NCBI GenBank assembly: GCA_934168005.1
Contig: CAKPMN010000001.1
Coordinates: 1 to 64,000, forward strand
Length of the DNA stretch: 64,000 nucleotides
Direction: 5' to 3'
Source of the DNA: an uncultured Bacilli bacterium
GTDB lineage: Bacteria; Bacillota_I; Bacilli_A; RF39; UBA660
In this document: positions 18,100 to 27,200 of the stretch, one piece after another
Layout: each line of letters opens with the position of its first letter
Position numbering within the stretch: position 1 is the stretch's first letter
Translations under genes and position numbers: made by a program
Notes under the pieces: model-generated
What the model was told of the DNA's origin: nothing
Databases searched by the model: none
What the model saw: only the letters and a program-made list of their open reading frames with translations

Positions 18100-18671
18100 G
18101 TGGAAAAATTTAGTACTATTTATCCTTTTACTACTGAAATGATTAGCGGATATATAGAATATATGGATGTTTCTTGTAAGTCAGTCTTGACTGTTGGTTC
18201 TTCATTTGATCAAGCGTTTAATGCGTTATTATATGGTGCAAAAGATGTTACTGTGATTGATATCAATAAAAATGCTTTAGAATTTTATAAAAGGAAGTTA
18301 GAGATTTTATTAACATCAAACAAAGATGAATTTTACAAGAATGTATTACAATTGCCTTTTAATTATAATTTTGATGAACTTTTTTTAAAAAGAGATGTTT
18401 CTATAATGAATAGTTATATGCAAAGTGAAGATAATTTTTCTAAACTAAAAGAAATCTTAAGTTCAAAAACAATAAAATTTATAAATGATGATATTTTCAG
18501 GTTTGATAAGGTTGAAAATAAATATGACAGAATAATATTTTCTAATGTTTTACAAAGTATAAAAGCATTTCTAACTGTTAATACTAAAGATGAGTTTATT
18601 AAATGTTTTATATTCATAAATTTGATAATAACAAGAAAACAGATGCGATTGTTGTATACGAAAAAAAGTAA
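18100..18671 (+). pseudogene. SAM-dependent methyltransferase-like gene (DUF3419-like), apparently truncated and frameshifted
   Basis: The frame from GTG 18100 (aaggagg upstream) reads a Rossmann methyltransferase start, VLTVGSSFDQAFNALLYGA...VTVIDIN, down to IIFSNVLQ at about residue 148. After about residue 165 it becomes low-quality sequence and runs to a stop at 18681 inside the terminator stem. The neighbouring frame from 18603 to the stop at 18671 reads a convincing tail, IHKFDNNKKTDAIVVYEKK, ending right at the terminator as most genes here do. Length is well short of the ~250 or more residues I would expect. An internal deletion that shifted the frame fits best. As read, the extant product is 193 residues and may be inactive. 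Confidence 0.6.
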
Positions 18672-18696
18672 AGTAGTGTAAATTCTACTTTTTTTT
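18670..18696 (+). terminator. Terminator after the methyltransferase-like gene
   Basis: A 7-bp stem (AAAGTAG / CTACTTT), 8-base loop and eight or more T residues. It starts at the presumed ancestral stop codon (18669-18671). Confidence 0.75.
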
Positions 18697-18732
18697 CTTT
18701 GATAAAAAAGGTATAATTAAAATGGTGATGAT

Positions 18733-19230
18733 ATGGAATTCCGAGATTTATATGATGAATTTAGAAATCCTATTTTTAAAACAATTAAAAAAGGTGAAAA
18801 ACCTAAAAAAGGTGAATTTTATGTTACCGTTGTTATTGCAATTGAAGATATGGATGGACGTTTTTTAATTCAGAAAAGATCTCCTATGAAAGGTGGTCTT
18901 TGGGCAACTACTGGGGGTCACCCTAAGACTAAAGAGAGTTCTCTTGAGGGAATTTTGACTGAAGTAAAAGAAGAAATGGGATTAGATTTAGATAAAAATA
19001 AGATTGTTCTTTTTGATACAGTTAAAACAGAAGATGATTTTGTTGATTATTATTATATTAAATGTCCTATTGATGAAGAAAAGATAGTTTTACAAAAAGA
19101 AGAAGTATCAGATTATGCATTTAAAACAAAAAAAGAATTATTTGAAATGTTTGATAAAAAGATGTTTCACCCCAAACATGAATATATGATGAGAAAATGT
19201 TTCAAGTTTTTAGAAAATGGAGGTATATAA
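18733..19230 (+). CDS. NUDIX hydrolase
   Basis: 165 residues. The NUDIX box is present at about 56-78 (G-x5-E-x7-TEVKEEMGL), except that the first residue of the REUxEExGU segment is Thr instead of Arg; the metal-binding glutamates are kept. Upstream RSPMKGGLWATTGGH is typical of the isopentenyl-diphosphate isomerase-like/YfcD subgroup. It hydrolyses or isomerises a nucleoside or prenyl diphosphate; the substrate cannot be named. The start follows ggtgat. It is followed after 1 base by the next gene, whose ribosome binding site lies within its last codons. Confidence 0.88.
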   Translation: MEFRDLYDEFRNPIFKTIKKGEKPKKGEFYVTVVIAIEDMDGRFLIQKRSPMKGGLWATTGGHPKTKESSLEGILTEVKEEMGLDLDKNKIVLFDTVKTEDDFVDYYYIKCPIDEEKIVLQKEEVSDYAFKTKKELFEMFDKKMFHPKHEYMMRKCFKFLENGGI

Positions 19231-19231
19231 A

Positions 19232-19984
19232 ATGAAAAAAGGTATAATAATATTTGTTATGATTTTATGTTTTGCTTTAGGTTGTATTTATTTTTACTCA
19301 AATAAGAAGCCTGATAATAAAGGTGATAATAATACTCCTGGCAATTCAGAAGAAGCTAAACCAGTTGAAAAGAAATTAGAAATGATTGTTACTGAAAGTA
19401 GTGAATGTGATTCAAAAAAGAAATTTTATTTTGAAAGTGATGGAAAGAGATTTTATTTAGTATGTACAACTGGTGCTTGGTTAGTAAAAGGGGATAAAAT
19501 GTCTTTTTCAAGCGCGATTAGTTCTGGTATATATTCTATGGATAAAGTATTTAGTTTGTACACTAAAGAAGAAAAAGAAAACTATAACTTATATAAAAAT
19601 GATGAAGCAAGTTTAATCGAATGTAAAAATGGTGATGTTGTTATAGGAACAAAATCTTTAGAATATAAAGATGAATACTGTAAAAGAACTTGTACTTTTA
19701 CGAAAACATTTTATATATTAAATGTTGATGACTCAGATAAAGACTATTTTGATATAACTTTAATGTTTGGACAAGAACTTGATACAGTTAAAGTTAAGAA
19801 AAGTTTGAATAAAAAATATTCTATCAATGGGGCTTATGAATTTACTTTTATTAAAGATGAAATAGATAAATTTGAAGATTCTTCACTTAAAACAATATTT
19901 ACTGTATTTAACCTTGAAAGCGTAAAAAAATCTGATAAAAAAGATGGTAATTTTACTAATGAAAGTGTATGTAATATAAATTAA
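19232..19984 (+). CDS. Hypothetical membrane-anchored extracytoplasmic protein
   Basis: 250 residues, family not recognised. A short basic start and one hydrophobic segment (about 4-22, with FALGC, which is close to but does not fit a lipobox) lead into a low-complexity linker rich in N, P, G and K, then a ~200-residue domain with six or more cysteines (ESSECDSKK, YLVCTTG, LIECKNG, YCKRTCTFT, ESVCNIN) that could form disulfides. ATG 19232 is chosen because GGAGG at 19219-19223 is in position; an in-frame ATG at 19217 overlaps that site. Confidence 0.78.
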   Translation: MKKGIIIFVMILCFALGCIYFYSNKKPDNKGDNNTPGNSEEAKPVEKKLEMIVTESSECDSKKKFYFESDGKRFYLVCTTGAWLVKGDKMSFSSAISSGIYSMDKVFSLYTKEEKENYNLYKNDEASLIECKNGDVVIGTKSLEYKDEYCKRTCTFTKTFYILNVDDSDKDYFDITLMFGQELDTVKVKKSLNKKYSINGAYEFTFIKDEIDKFEDSSLKTIFTVFNLESVKKSDKKDGNFTNESVCNIN

Positions 19985-19985
19985 T

Positions 19986-20669
19986 ATGGATTTTTTAGAG
20001 CGTTTTTATTTATTAGCAGGGGATAAGGTTTTGAATGTAGGTAAGCTAAATATTTTAATTATTGGTTTAGGCGGAGTTGGATCTTATACACTTGAAAGCT
20101 TGGCTAGAATGGGCGTAGGTAATTTTACTATAGTAGATTATGATACAGTAGATGTATCAAATATTAATAGACAAATATATGCACTTCATTCAACAATAGG
20201 TGAAAAAAAAGTAGATGTTGCTAAAAGAAGAGTTTTAGATATTTCACCAACTACTAATGTAAATATAATAGATACTAAAATAACTTTAGAAAATATTGAT
20301 AAATTAATGCTTGGAAGTTATGACTATGTAGTTGATGCATGCGATTCAGTTGAAATAAAAAAAGAACTAATAAAGTTATGCAAAGAGAAAAATCAAAAAT
20401 TAATTTCTTCAATGGGAACTGCTAACAAACTTGATCCAACTAAGCTTAAAATAACAGATTTATCTAAAACAAATTATGATCCTATTGCTAAAGTTCTTAG
20501 AAAGTATGTAAAAGATAATCATATTAAAGGTAAAATTACAGTTGTTTCATCAGATGAAGTTCCATTTAAATTACAAGGAAAGTTAGGAAGTGTTTCTTTT
20601 GTTCCAAGTGTTGCAGGACTTCTTATAACTTCTCATATTATACGTGAGGTGATATATGACAAAGATTGA
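19986..20669 (+). CDS. tcdA: tRNA threonylcarbamoyladenosine dehydratase (TcdA/CsdL-type E1-like enzyme)
   Basis: 227 residues of the ThiF/MoeB/HesA superfamily. The nucleotide-binding GLGGVGS (27-33) and the DYDTVDVSNINRQIYA segment with the catalytic-type Arg are clear. TcdA converts t6A at position 37 of ANN-decoding tRNAs to the cyclic form using ATP. Length and the FLERFYLLAGD N-terminus fit TcdA better than MoeB. Only one base separates it from the previous stop and no strong ribosome binding site is visible, so translation is probably coupled. It overlaps the next gene by 14 bases. Confidence 0.9.
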   Translation: MDFLERFYLLAGDKVLNVGKLNILIIGLGGVGSYTLESLARMGVGNFTIVDYDTVDVSNINRQIYALHSTIGEKKVDVAKRRVLDISPTTNVNIIDTKITLENIDKLMLGSYDYVVDACDSVEIKKELIKLCKEKNQKLISSMGTANKLDPTKLKITDLSKTNYDPIAKVLRKYVKDNHIKGKITVVSSDEVPFKLQGKLGSVSFVPSVAGLLITSHIIREVIYDKD

Positions 20670-21156
20670 AGCTAAGATTCCTTTTTTAAGTGGTAGTGTA
20701 TTAGGTTTTGGAATAAAAGAAGAAAAAATATTGAAAGCAATTGAAAAAAACAAAAAAATAATTGCGTGCGATTTAATTGATTCAATTTCATTATCTAAAG
20801 ATAAGAAAAATGGTTCTTCAATGAGACTTAGCTACCATAAACTTAGAAAAAGATATTGTAATAAAAAAGTTGATTTTATTATTGTTAATGAAAATGAGAT
20901 GAATTTATTAGAAAAAAAATTACTTCCTTTTTATATAGATGCTTGTTCTAATAGTATTTATATATATGGTGATTATCAATTAGAAAAGATAAGAAAAAGA
21001 TTTAAAAGATATAATGTTTCTATAAAAGAAGATGATTCGGTTTTAGTTATAGATACAAGTCTTTCTAAACATAATAAGTTAAAAGATCCTTTCTATTATG
21101 TTTTTGACTTGTTAAACGACTTAATTGATCTTATAACTGACTTTTTAGTTAGTTAG
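20656..21156 (+). CDS. Hypothetical protein coupled to tcdA
   Basis: 166 residues, no family recognised. It looks like a compact alpha/beta protein: short hydrophobic strands (KIIACDLI, VDFIIVN, IYIYGDY, VLVIDTS) alternate with lysine-rich helices. No signal or membrane segment. The start overlaps tcdA by 14 bases with aggtgat inside tcdA, so the two proteins are made together; a role linked to tRNA modification is possible but not shown. Confidence 0.75.
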   Translation: MTKIEAKIPFLSGSVLGFGIKEEKILKAIEKNKKIIACDLIDSISLSKDKKNGSSMRLSYHKLRKRYCNKKVDFIIVNENEMNLLEKKLLPFYIDACSNSIYIYGDYQLEKIRKRFKRYNVSIKEDDSVLVIDTSLSKHNKLKDPFYYVFDLLNDLIDLITDFLVS

Positions 21157-21158
21157 AC

Positions 21159-21187
21159 TTGTGATTATATCTAAAATTTGGTACAAT
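21159..21187 (+). promoter_or_regulatory. Promoter of the ireB-ruvX-yrzB-mltG-trmR operon
   Basis: TTGTGA (21159-21164), 17-base spacer ending TGG, TACAAT (21182-21187), 28 bases before ireB. Confidence 0.6.
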
Positions 21188-21215
21188 TTAGTTATTCATG
21201 ATAGTAGGTGATAAT

Positions 21216-21458
21216 ATGGATTACACAAAGATTTATGACAGTAATGAATTGAAAGATGCCTATACAAAGGCTATCTTAAAAGAAGTTTTCTTGATACTTA
21301 AAGAAAGGGGATATAATCCTATTAATCAAATAGTTGGATATTTGATGAGTGGAGATTTAGGCTATATAACATCTTATAAGGATGCTCGTGAAAAAATATG
21401 CAGTATTGATAGAAGTAAAATTCTTGAAATATTGGTTAATGAGGTTGAGAATTTTTGA
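21216..21458 (+). CDS. ireB: IreB family regulatory protein (UPF0297, YrzL)
   Basis: 80 residues, a standard family length. The family signature is clear: a start DxTKIYD, then LKEVFLILKERGYNPINQIVGYLMSGDLGYITSYKDAR. In Enterococcus IreB is a small phosphoprotein substrate of the Ser/Thr kinase IreK and affects cephalosporin tolerance. ATG 21216 with aggtgat is chosen; the in-frame ATG at 21198 has no ribosome binding site and would add six residues not seen in the family. Its TGA overlaps the start of ruvX. Confidence 0.95.
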   Translation: MDYTKIYDSNELKDAYTKAILKEVFLILKERGYNPINQIVGYLMSGDLGYITSYKDAREKICSIDRSKILEILVNEVENF

Positions 21459-21871
21459 GAATATTAGGACTTGATTTAGGAACTCGAACTTTAGGACTTG
21501 CACTTTCTGATTTAACGGAGACTATTGCGTCATTTTATGGAACGCTTCGATTTGATGAAGGAGATTTTAATAGCGCTATAGAAAAGTTAAATGATATAGT
21601 ATCAAAAGAAAATGTTTCTTTATTTGTTTTAGGATTACCGAAGAATATGAATAATAGTTTGGGAGACGCTGCTGATCGTTCTTTAAAATTTAGAGAAATG
21701 CTTGAGAAAAGATTTAATATTGAAGTTATTATGCAAGATGAAAGACTTACTACTGTTGAAGCAACTTCTTATTTACTAGAATCTGATATGTCTAGAAAAA
21801 AGAGAAAATCAAAAGTAGACGGGTTGTCAGCTGTATTAATACTTCAAACATATTTAGATAGAAAGAGATGA
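21455..21871 (+). CDS. ruvX: Holliday junction resolvase-like nuclease RuvX/YqgF
   Basis: 138 residues. RNase H-like fold with the catalytic Asp in GLDLGTRTLGLALSD (D7), the QDERLTT segment and the last acidic residue in KSKVDGLSAVLIL. The family is linked to 16S rRNA 3' processing and to Holliday junction cleavage. The start is TTG 21455, overlapping the ireB stop by 4 bases; gaggttgag lies 6 bases upstream. The order ireB-ruvX-yrzB is the Bacillus order. Confidence 0.94.
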   Translation: MRILGLDLGTRTLGLALSDLTETIASFYGTLRFDEGDFNSAIEKLNDIVSKENVSLFVLGLPKNMNNSLGDAADRSLKFREMLEKRFNIEVIMQDERLTTVEATSYLLESDMSRKKRKSKVDGLSAVLILQTYLDRKR

Positions 21872-21875
21872 GATT

Positions 21876-22172
21876 ATGGAAGAAAAAATGACATTTAAAG
21901 TATTTGATGAGAATGGAAAAGAAATAGAATGCGAAGTTTTATTTACTTTTGAGTCAGATGAGACTCATAAAAATTATATTGTTTATACAGACAATACAAC
22001 AGATGAAGATGGTAATACAAAAGTATATGCTTCAATTTATACACCTGATGTAGAAGAAACTAAACTAGAAGCTATTACAACAGATCATGAATGGGCAATT
22101 ATTGAAAAAATATTAGGAGAACTTCAAGAAGAGGCAAGAAAGGCAGTAGAAGAAGAACAAGCAGAATCATAA
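21876..22172 (+). CDS. DUF1292 family protein (YrzB)
   Basis: 98 residues. The N-terminal part, FKVFDENGKEIECEVLFTFESDETHKNYIVYTDN split over ~30 residues, is the DUF1292 signature, and WAIIEKILGEL is its usual helix; the last ~15 residues are a glutamate-rich tail. Function unknown; in Bacillus the gene also lies between ruvX and mltG. It overlaps mltG by 1 base. Confidence 0.9.
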   Translation: MEEKMTFKVFDENGKEIECEVLFTFESDETHKNYIVYTDNTTDEDGNTKVYASIYTPDVEETKLEAITTDHEWAIIEKILGELQEEARKAVEEEQAES

Positions 22173-23290
22173 TGCAGAAGAGAAGAAAGCTTAGTATAAA
22201 AAAGATTTCTATTGCTTTTGTTATTTTTGTGGTTCTTGTAATTTTGGGGAGTTTTTTAACATATAAATTGAATTTAAGAAGTGTAAGTAGCAAATCAAAT
22301 GAAATTAGCTTTGTAGTTTCAAATGGCTCTACTTATCAATCTATAGCTTCTTCTTTAAAGAAGAATAAATTAATTCGTTCAGAATTATTCTATAAAATAT
22401 ATATAAAATTAAATTCTCCATCTAATTTACAAGTAGGAGAGTATAAGTTAAATCAAAATATGTCTGTTAGTCAAATAATAGATGTTTTAGAAAGTGGCTC
22501 TAATTATAATCCTGATACGGTTAAAATAACTTTTAAAGAGGGGATAACATTTAGAGATGTAGCTAAATTAATTAGTTCATCATTTAATATATCTGAAGGT
22601 GATATTTATAATAAGATAAAAGATGAAACTTATTTAAATTCATTGATAAAAAATTATTGGTTTTTAACTGATTCTATAAAAAACAAAAAAATATATTATT
22701 CTTTGGAAGGCTATTTATTTCCAGACACATATGAATTTAATTCTAAAGATAGTTTAGAATCTATTTTTAAGAAAATGTTAGATAATACTAATACAAAATT
22801 AGCTAATTATAAGTCAGCTATTGAAAGTAGTAAATATAATGTTCATGAGATTATTACTATGGCTTCTATTATTGAAAAAGAATCTAGTGGTTCTACATCT
22901 GACATATTAGATAATACTAATTACAATGTTTATCAAGCAGTATCTGGAGTTTTTTATAATCGTTTAAATTCTGGATGGAGTTTAGGTAGTGATGTTACTA
23001 CATATTATGGGTTAAAACTTGATTTACATGAGCGTGATTTAACTAGTAATGAGTTAGCTCAAGTAAATGCATATAATACACGTTCATCTTCAATGGCTGG
23101 GAAACTTCCTGTTGGACCTATTTGTATGCCATCAATAGAAGCAATCAATGCCTCTATTAATCCAATGAAACATAAATATTATTATTTTGTTGCGGATAAG
23201 AATGGTAAAACTTATTTTAATCAAAATGCGACTGGACATTCTAATACAATAAGCAAATTAAAGCGTGAGGGAAAATGGTACGAATATTAG
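22172..23290 (+). CDS. mltG: Endolytic murein transglycosylase MltG
   Basis: 372 residues: basic N-terminus, one membrane anchor (about 13-32), LysM-like small domain (about 45-120) and the YceG/MltG catalytic domain. The catalytic glutamate lies in MASIIEKES at about residue 235; the C-terminal PICMPSIEAINASINPMKHKYYYFV segment is diagnostic. MltG cuts nascent glycan strands and sets their length. It overlaps yrzB by 1 base and trmR by 16 bases, so it is part of a tightly coupled operon. Confidence 0.95.
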   Translation: MQKRRKLSIKKISIAFVIFVVLVILGSFLTYKLNLRSVSSKSNEISFVVSNGSTYQSIASSLKKNKLIRSELFYKIYIKLNSPSNLQVGEYKLNQNMSVSQIIDVLESGSNYNPDTVKITFKEGITFRDVAKLISSSFNISEGDIYNKIKDETYLNSLIKNYWFLTDSIKNKKIYYSLEGYLFPDTYEFNSKDSLESIFKKMLDNTNTKLANYKSAIESSKYNVHEIITMASIIEKESSGSTSDILDNTNYNVYQAVSGVFYNRLNSGWSLGSDVTTYYGLKLDLHERDLTSNELAQVNAYNTRSSSMAGKLPVGPICMPSIEAINASINPMKHKYYYFVADKNGKTYFNQNATGHSNTISKLKREGKWYEY

Positions 23291-23856
23291 ATGAAATAAA
23301 AGATTATGCTCATAAAAATAATGTTCCAATTATGTTAGATGATGGAATAGAATTTTTAACTAATTATATAAGAGAGAATAATATAAAAAACATTTTAGAA
23401 ATAGGAAGTGCGATAGGTTATTCTGCTATTTCAATGGCTCTTGTTAGTGATGATGTTCATGTTACTACAATTGAAAGAGATGTTAATCGTTATAACGAGG
23501 CAATAAAAAATATTTCTAAAATGCATCTTGAAGATAGAATTAATGTTATATTATCTGATGCTTTTGATGTAGAACTTAATGATTGTTTTGATTTAATATT
23601 TATTGATGCTGCTAAAGCTCAATATATTAAATTTTTTAATAAGTTTGATTCTAATCTTAAATCAGGTGGTGTTGTATTTTCTGATAATTTAAATTTTCAT
23701 GGACTTACACATACAAATGAATATATCGAAAGCAGAAATGTTAGAGGTTTAGTTAGAAAGCTTAATCAATATATAGATTTTTTAAATGAAAATAAAGATT
23801 ATAATACATCATTTTATGATATTGGTGATGGAATTAGCGTAAGTATAAAAAAATAG
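23275..23856 (+). CDS. trmR: tRNA 5-hydroxyuridine methyltransferase TrmR (YrrM), O-methyltransferase family
   Basis: 193 residues of the class I SAM O-methyltransferase (COG4122/family 3) group. The SAM site is ILEIGSAIGYSAI; the metal-binding IFIDAAKAQY and SGGVVFSDN follow. Position after mltG matches Bacillus yrrM, shown to methylate ho5U34 in tRNA. The start lies inside mltG (16-base overlap). The peptidase U32 genes (trhP1/P2) that make ho5U and follow in Bacillus are absent here; a terminator comes next. Confidence 0.88.
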   Translation: MVRILDEIKDYAHKNNVPIMLDDGIEFLTNYIRENNIKNILEIGSAIGYSAISMALVSDDVHVTTIERDVNRYNEAIKNISKMHLEDRINVILSDAFDVELNDCFDLIFIDAAKAQYIKFFNKFDSNLKSGGVVFSDNLNFHGLTHTNEYIESRNVRGLVRKLNQYIDFLNENKDYNTSFYDIGDGISVSIKK

Positions 23857-23860
23857 AGAA

Positions 23861-23886
23861 GACAAATAATTAAATTTGTCTTTTTA
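23861..23886 (+). terminator. Terminator of the ireB operon
   Basis: A perfect 7-bp stem (GACAAAT / ATTTGTC), 6-base loop and five T residues, starting 5 bases after the trmR stop. Confidence 0.85.
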
Positions 23887-24155
23887 ATTACAAAAAATTA
23901 AGTTTAAGATAATAAGTATAGTAATTAATGAAACATATTATGTTGAGTCATGGTTAAAAAATTATGATTATAAGAAACTAAATAATGTATTTAAAAATGA
24001 AGAGTTTAACATCTTTATTTTTTTATTGAATGCGCTTACATTTTTAAAACATAATGTTTTAAAATTATATATCTATTTTTTAAAATTATTATAATTAATT
24101 CATACTATAATAACAGGACAATTAATATAGTACGTTTAAGAGAGAAGGATATGAT
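23887..24155 (+). other. AT-rich intergenic stretch with an open-frame remnant and a palindrome
   Basis: Between the trmR terminator and the mini-ORF at 24156. One frame is open from 23888 to the TAA at 24092-24094 (68 codons) with protein-like content (ETYYVESWLKNYDYKKLNNVF) but no usable start codon or ribosome binding site, so it may be a decayed gene. A perfect 11-bp palindrome (TTTTAAAACAT / ATGTTTTAAAA) lies at 24042-24064. TATAAT at 24106-24111 is a possible -10 for the downstream genes, without a clear -35. Confidence 0.4.
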
Positions 24156-24245
24156 ATGAGAGGTATTAATAGTAACTCTAATTTTTATCGTGTTAACAGT
24201 ACAAATATCAGTACTGGTTTTTATGTTTCCTTCTTTTCTAATTAA
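24156..24245 (+). CDS. Possible 29-residue leader peptide upstream of the glycine-rich giant gene
   Basis: ATG 24156 has agaagga 8 bases upstream and opens a 29-codon frame ending in TAA at 24243-24245, 17 bases before the start of the large gene. The product would start MRGINSNSNFYRVNS and be rich in N, S, F and Y. Its position and ribosome binding site suggest either a translated leader that controls the large gene or a small exported/cell-surface peptide. The sequence does not look like a classical amino-acid attenuator. Confidence 0.4.
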   Translation: MRGINSNSNFYRVNSTNISTGFYVSFFSN

Positions 24246-24262
24246 AAAGAAGGAGGATATAA

Positions 24263-27200
24263 ATGAAAAAGGGTAAAAAAGGATTTGTAGTAAGTGCGGT
24301 ATTGTACCCACTACTAGTATTATTTCTAGCAATAATCATGGGACTTTTATCAATGACAGATACAAGAAAAAGAATATTAGATAAAATGAAACTAGAAATA
24401 ACAGATAATATATTTGATGATGCAGCATGCTCTTGCGATACAATATTAGCAAAACTAAACTACATTATCGCAAATGGAACAGGAGGCAGTGGCGGAGATA
24501 CTGGATCATATGCATATAACAAATTAACACTAAATGTAAAAACATATGAAGCATATAGTGACTTTCCAGTGGTAGGAAACATAATAGGAGATATCGCAGT
24601 ATTATCAGATACACCAATAAAAAACTATTATGTATCAACAAGTGTACCAAAAAGTCCACAAGAAGGAACAGTATGGATAGTACAAGATAATACAAGTAAT
24701 TATTATGTAACAAGTGACTGGAATAGAATCGGTATAAGTTATGTAATGCAATATGAAAATAGTAAATGGGTATTAAAGAAATCATATGTATACAATGGTG
24801 AGTCTTGGACAATGCTTTATTATGTAAAACTTAGTAATAGTTATGTAGATTTAACTGCAACAGATATAAATGCAGATATCGAGACAAACTTTGATTATAC
24901 TGGAGAATTTCAAATGTATACTGCAAGGTTTTCTGGATACTATAAGATAGAATTATGGGGAGCTCAGGGCGGAGTTATCTGGAGCGGAGGTAAAGGAGCA
25001 TATACATCAGGAGAGATATATTTAGATGCAGGACAAGTCCTTTATATATATGTAGGCGGAAAAGGTTCTGGACAAACAGGGGGCTGGAACGGAGGCGGAA
25101 ATGGTGGTACTAATAGTGGTGATGATCGAAGATATGGTCGTGGAGGCGGTGGAGCTACTGATGTTAGACTAGTGTCTACTAGTGACAAAGCCCTTTGGAA
25201 TGAAACTTCTTCCTTACTTAGTAGAATTATGGTCGCAGCTGGAGGTGGAGGCGATGCTCACAGATACTATACCCCAGATAGTGGTAACTATTATTCTAAT
25301 GGTTATGGCGGAGCCGGAGGGGGACTTAAAGGTTATGATGGTTCTGTAGCTGCTTCTAAAAATTGGGGAACTAGTGGACAACAAGGAATGGGTGCTAACC
25401 AAGCAACACCAGGTTATACTTTGAGTTTATTATCTTCTACTGGTGATTTTGGCTATGGAGGAACAACTCCTGAAACTGGAGCCGGTGGAGGCGGCGGTTG
25501 GTATGGAGGCGGTGCTTCTAATATAGGTGGAGTTGGAGCTGCTGGTGGATCTAGCTATATATCAGGTCATGCAGGATCAGATTCAGTTTCTATAGCTGAA
25601 ACAAATAAACAAAATGGAAATATAGTTCATAGAGGTAGTAGTCATTATGATGAAAATTACTGGTTTAGAAACACTGATATGATAGATGGTAATGGATATA
25701 GGTGGGGAGAAGAAAGATATTCTTCAGTAGTAGGTATGCCTACAATTGATGGAAGTACAACTATGACAGGAAATACTGGTAATGGGCATGCCAAAATAAC
25801 ATTAATGACAGTACAAGTAATCGAGGAAAATGAATTAAATAAATTAAGACAAGATAGTGAAAAAGTTTGGAGTTATTCATATTCCGGTAATAGTCAGACC
25901 TTAGGAAAGTATCAATTGTTTGAAGCACCAGTATCTGGAACTTATTCTATAGAAGCATGGGGAGCTCAAGGTGGAGTTATTTGGAACGGTGGAAAAGGAG
26001 CATATACTTATGGCGACATAGACCTAAAGAAAGGTGAAAAACTATATGTATATGTTGGCGGAACAGGAAATGGCTCAATTGGCGGTTGGAACGGCGGTGG
26101 CAGTAACACTAATTCTGCAACAGCTGATGATCGAAGATATGGTCGAGGCGGAGGTGGAGCTACTGATATTAGATATCAATCAACATCCAGCATAGATAGC
26201 TGGTATGGAATAGATTCAATTAAATCACGAATCATGGTTGCGGCAGGAGGCGGTGGAGATGCCCAAAGATATTATAATCCAGATAGCGGCAACTATTATT
26301 CTAACGGCTATGGCGGAGCAGGAGGCGGAATTACCGGATACGATGGTTCTGTAGCTGCTTCTAAGAATGGTTGGAGTACTTATGATAATAGAGGTACAGG
26401 TGCTGGGCAAGGAATTGCTGGATATATATATAATAATATTAAAAATACAGGAGCTTTTGCTCAAGGAGCAACTTCTCCCGACACAGGTGCTGGAGGCGGC
26501 GGAGGCTGGTATGGCGGTGGTGCATCACAAATAGGTGGTGTAGGAGCAGGAGGTGGCTCTTCATATATAAGTGGTCATAATGGCTCAAATTCAATATCTG
26601 AGGAATCAACAACTGCAGATATTTTACATACTGGAAGTAGATATCATTATAGTAATTTTTATTTTAGTAATACAAAAATGATAGATGGGAACGGTTATGA
26701 ATGGTCTACTGTTAGAGGTGCTTTAGTTAGTATGCCAACAAAAGGAAAGACTAGTACTATGACTGGAAATACAGGAAATGGTTATGCGAGAATAGCCTTA
26801 AAAGAAATTAATGAAACTTCAAGAGATAAACAAGAAGAAAGCGAATGGCATTATGAATACGCTGGTAAAACAGCTAATACAGGATCTTATCAAGAATTTA
26901 CAGCTTCTGTATCAGGTGTTTATAGATTTGAACTATGGGGAGCTCAAGGTGGAGTTATCTGGAGTGGTGGAAAAGGATCATATACATCTGGTGAAATGTA
27001 TATGAATGCTGGAGAAAAACTTTACATATATGTAGGCTCTAAAGGAATTAATACATATGGTGGCTGGAATGGCGGAGGTGATGGTGCTATTTCAACTGGA
27101 GATGATAGAAGGAATGGTCGAGGTGGCGGAGGAGCAACTGATATAAGAATATCAAAAACTTCAAATCTAAGTATAACGAATGAATATGATAGTTTAACTT

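Noticed and set aside
24465..24812. 115-residue frame on the minus strand inside the glycine-rich gene
   Set aside because: Lies opposite a clear coding region, has no ribosome binding site, and reads as low-complexity L/H/I sequence. Other frames on both strands inside 25214-28628 were rejected for the same reason.
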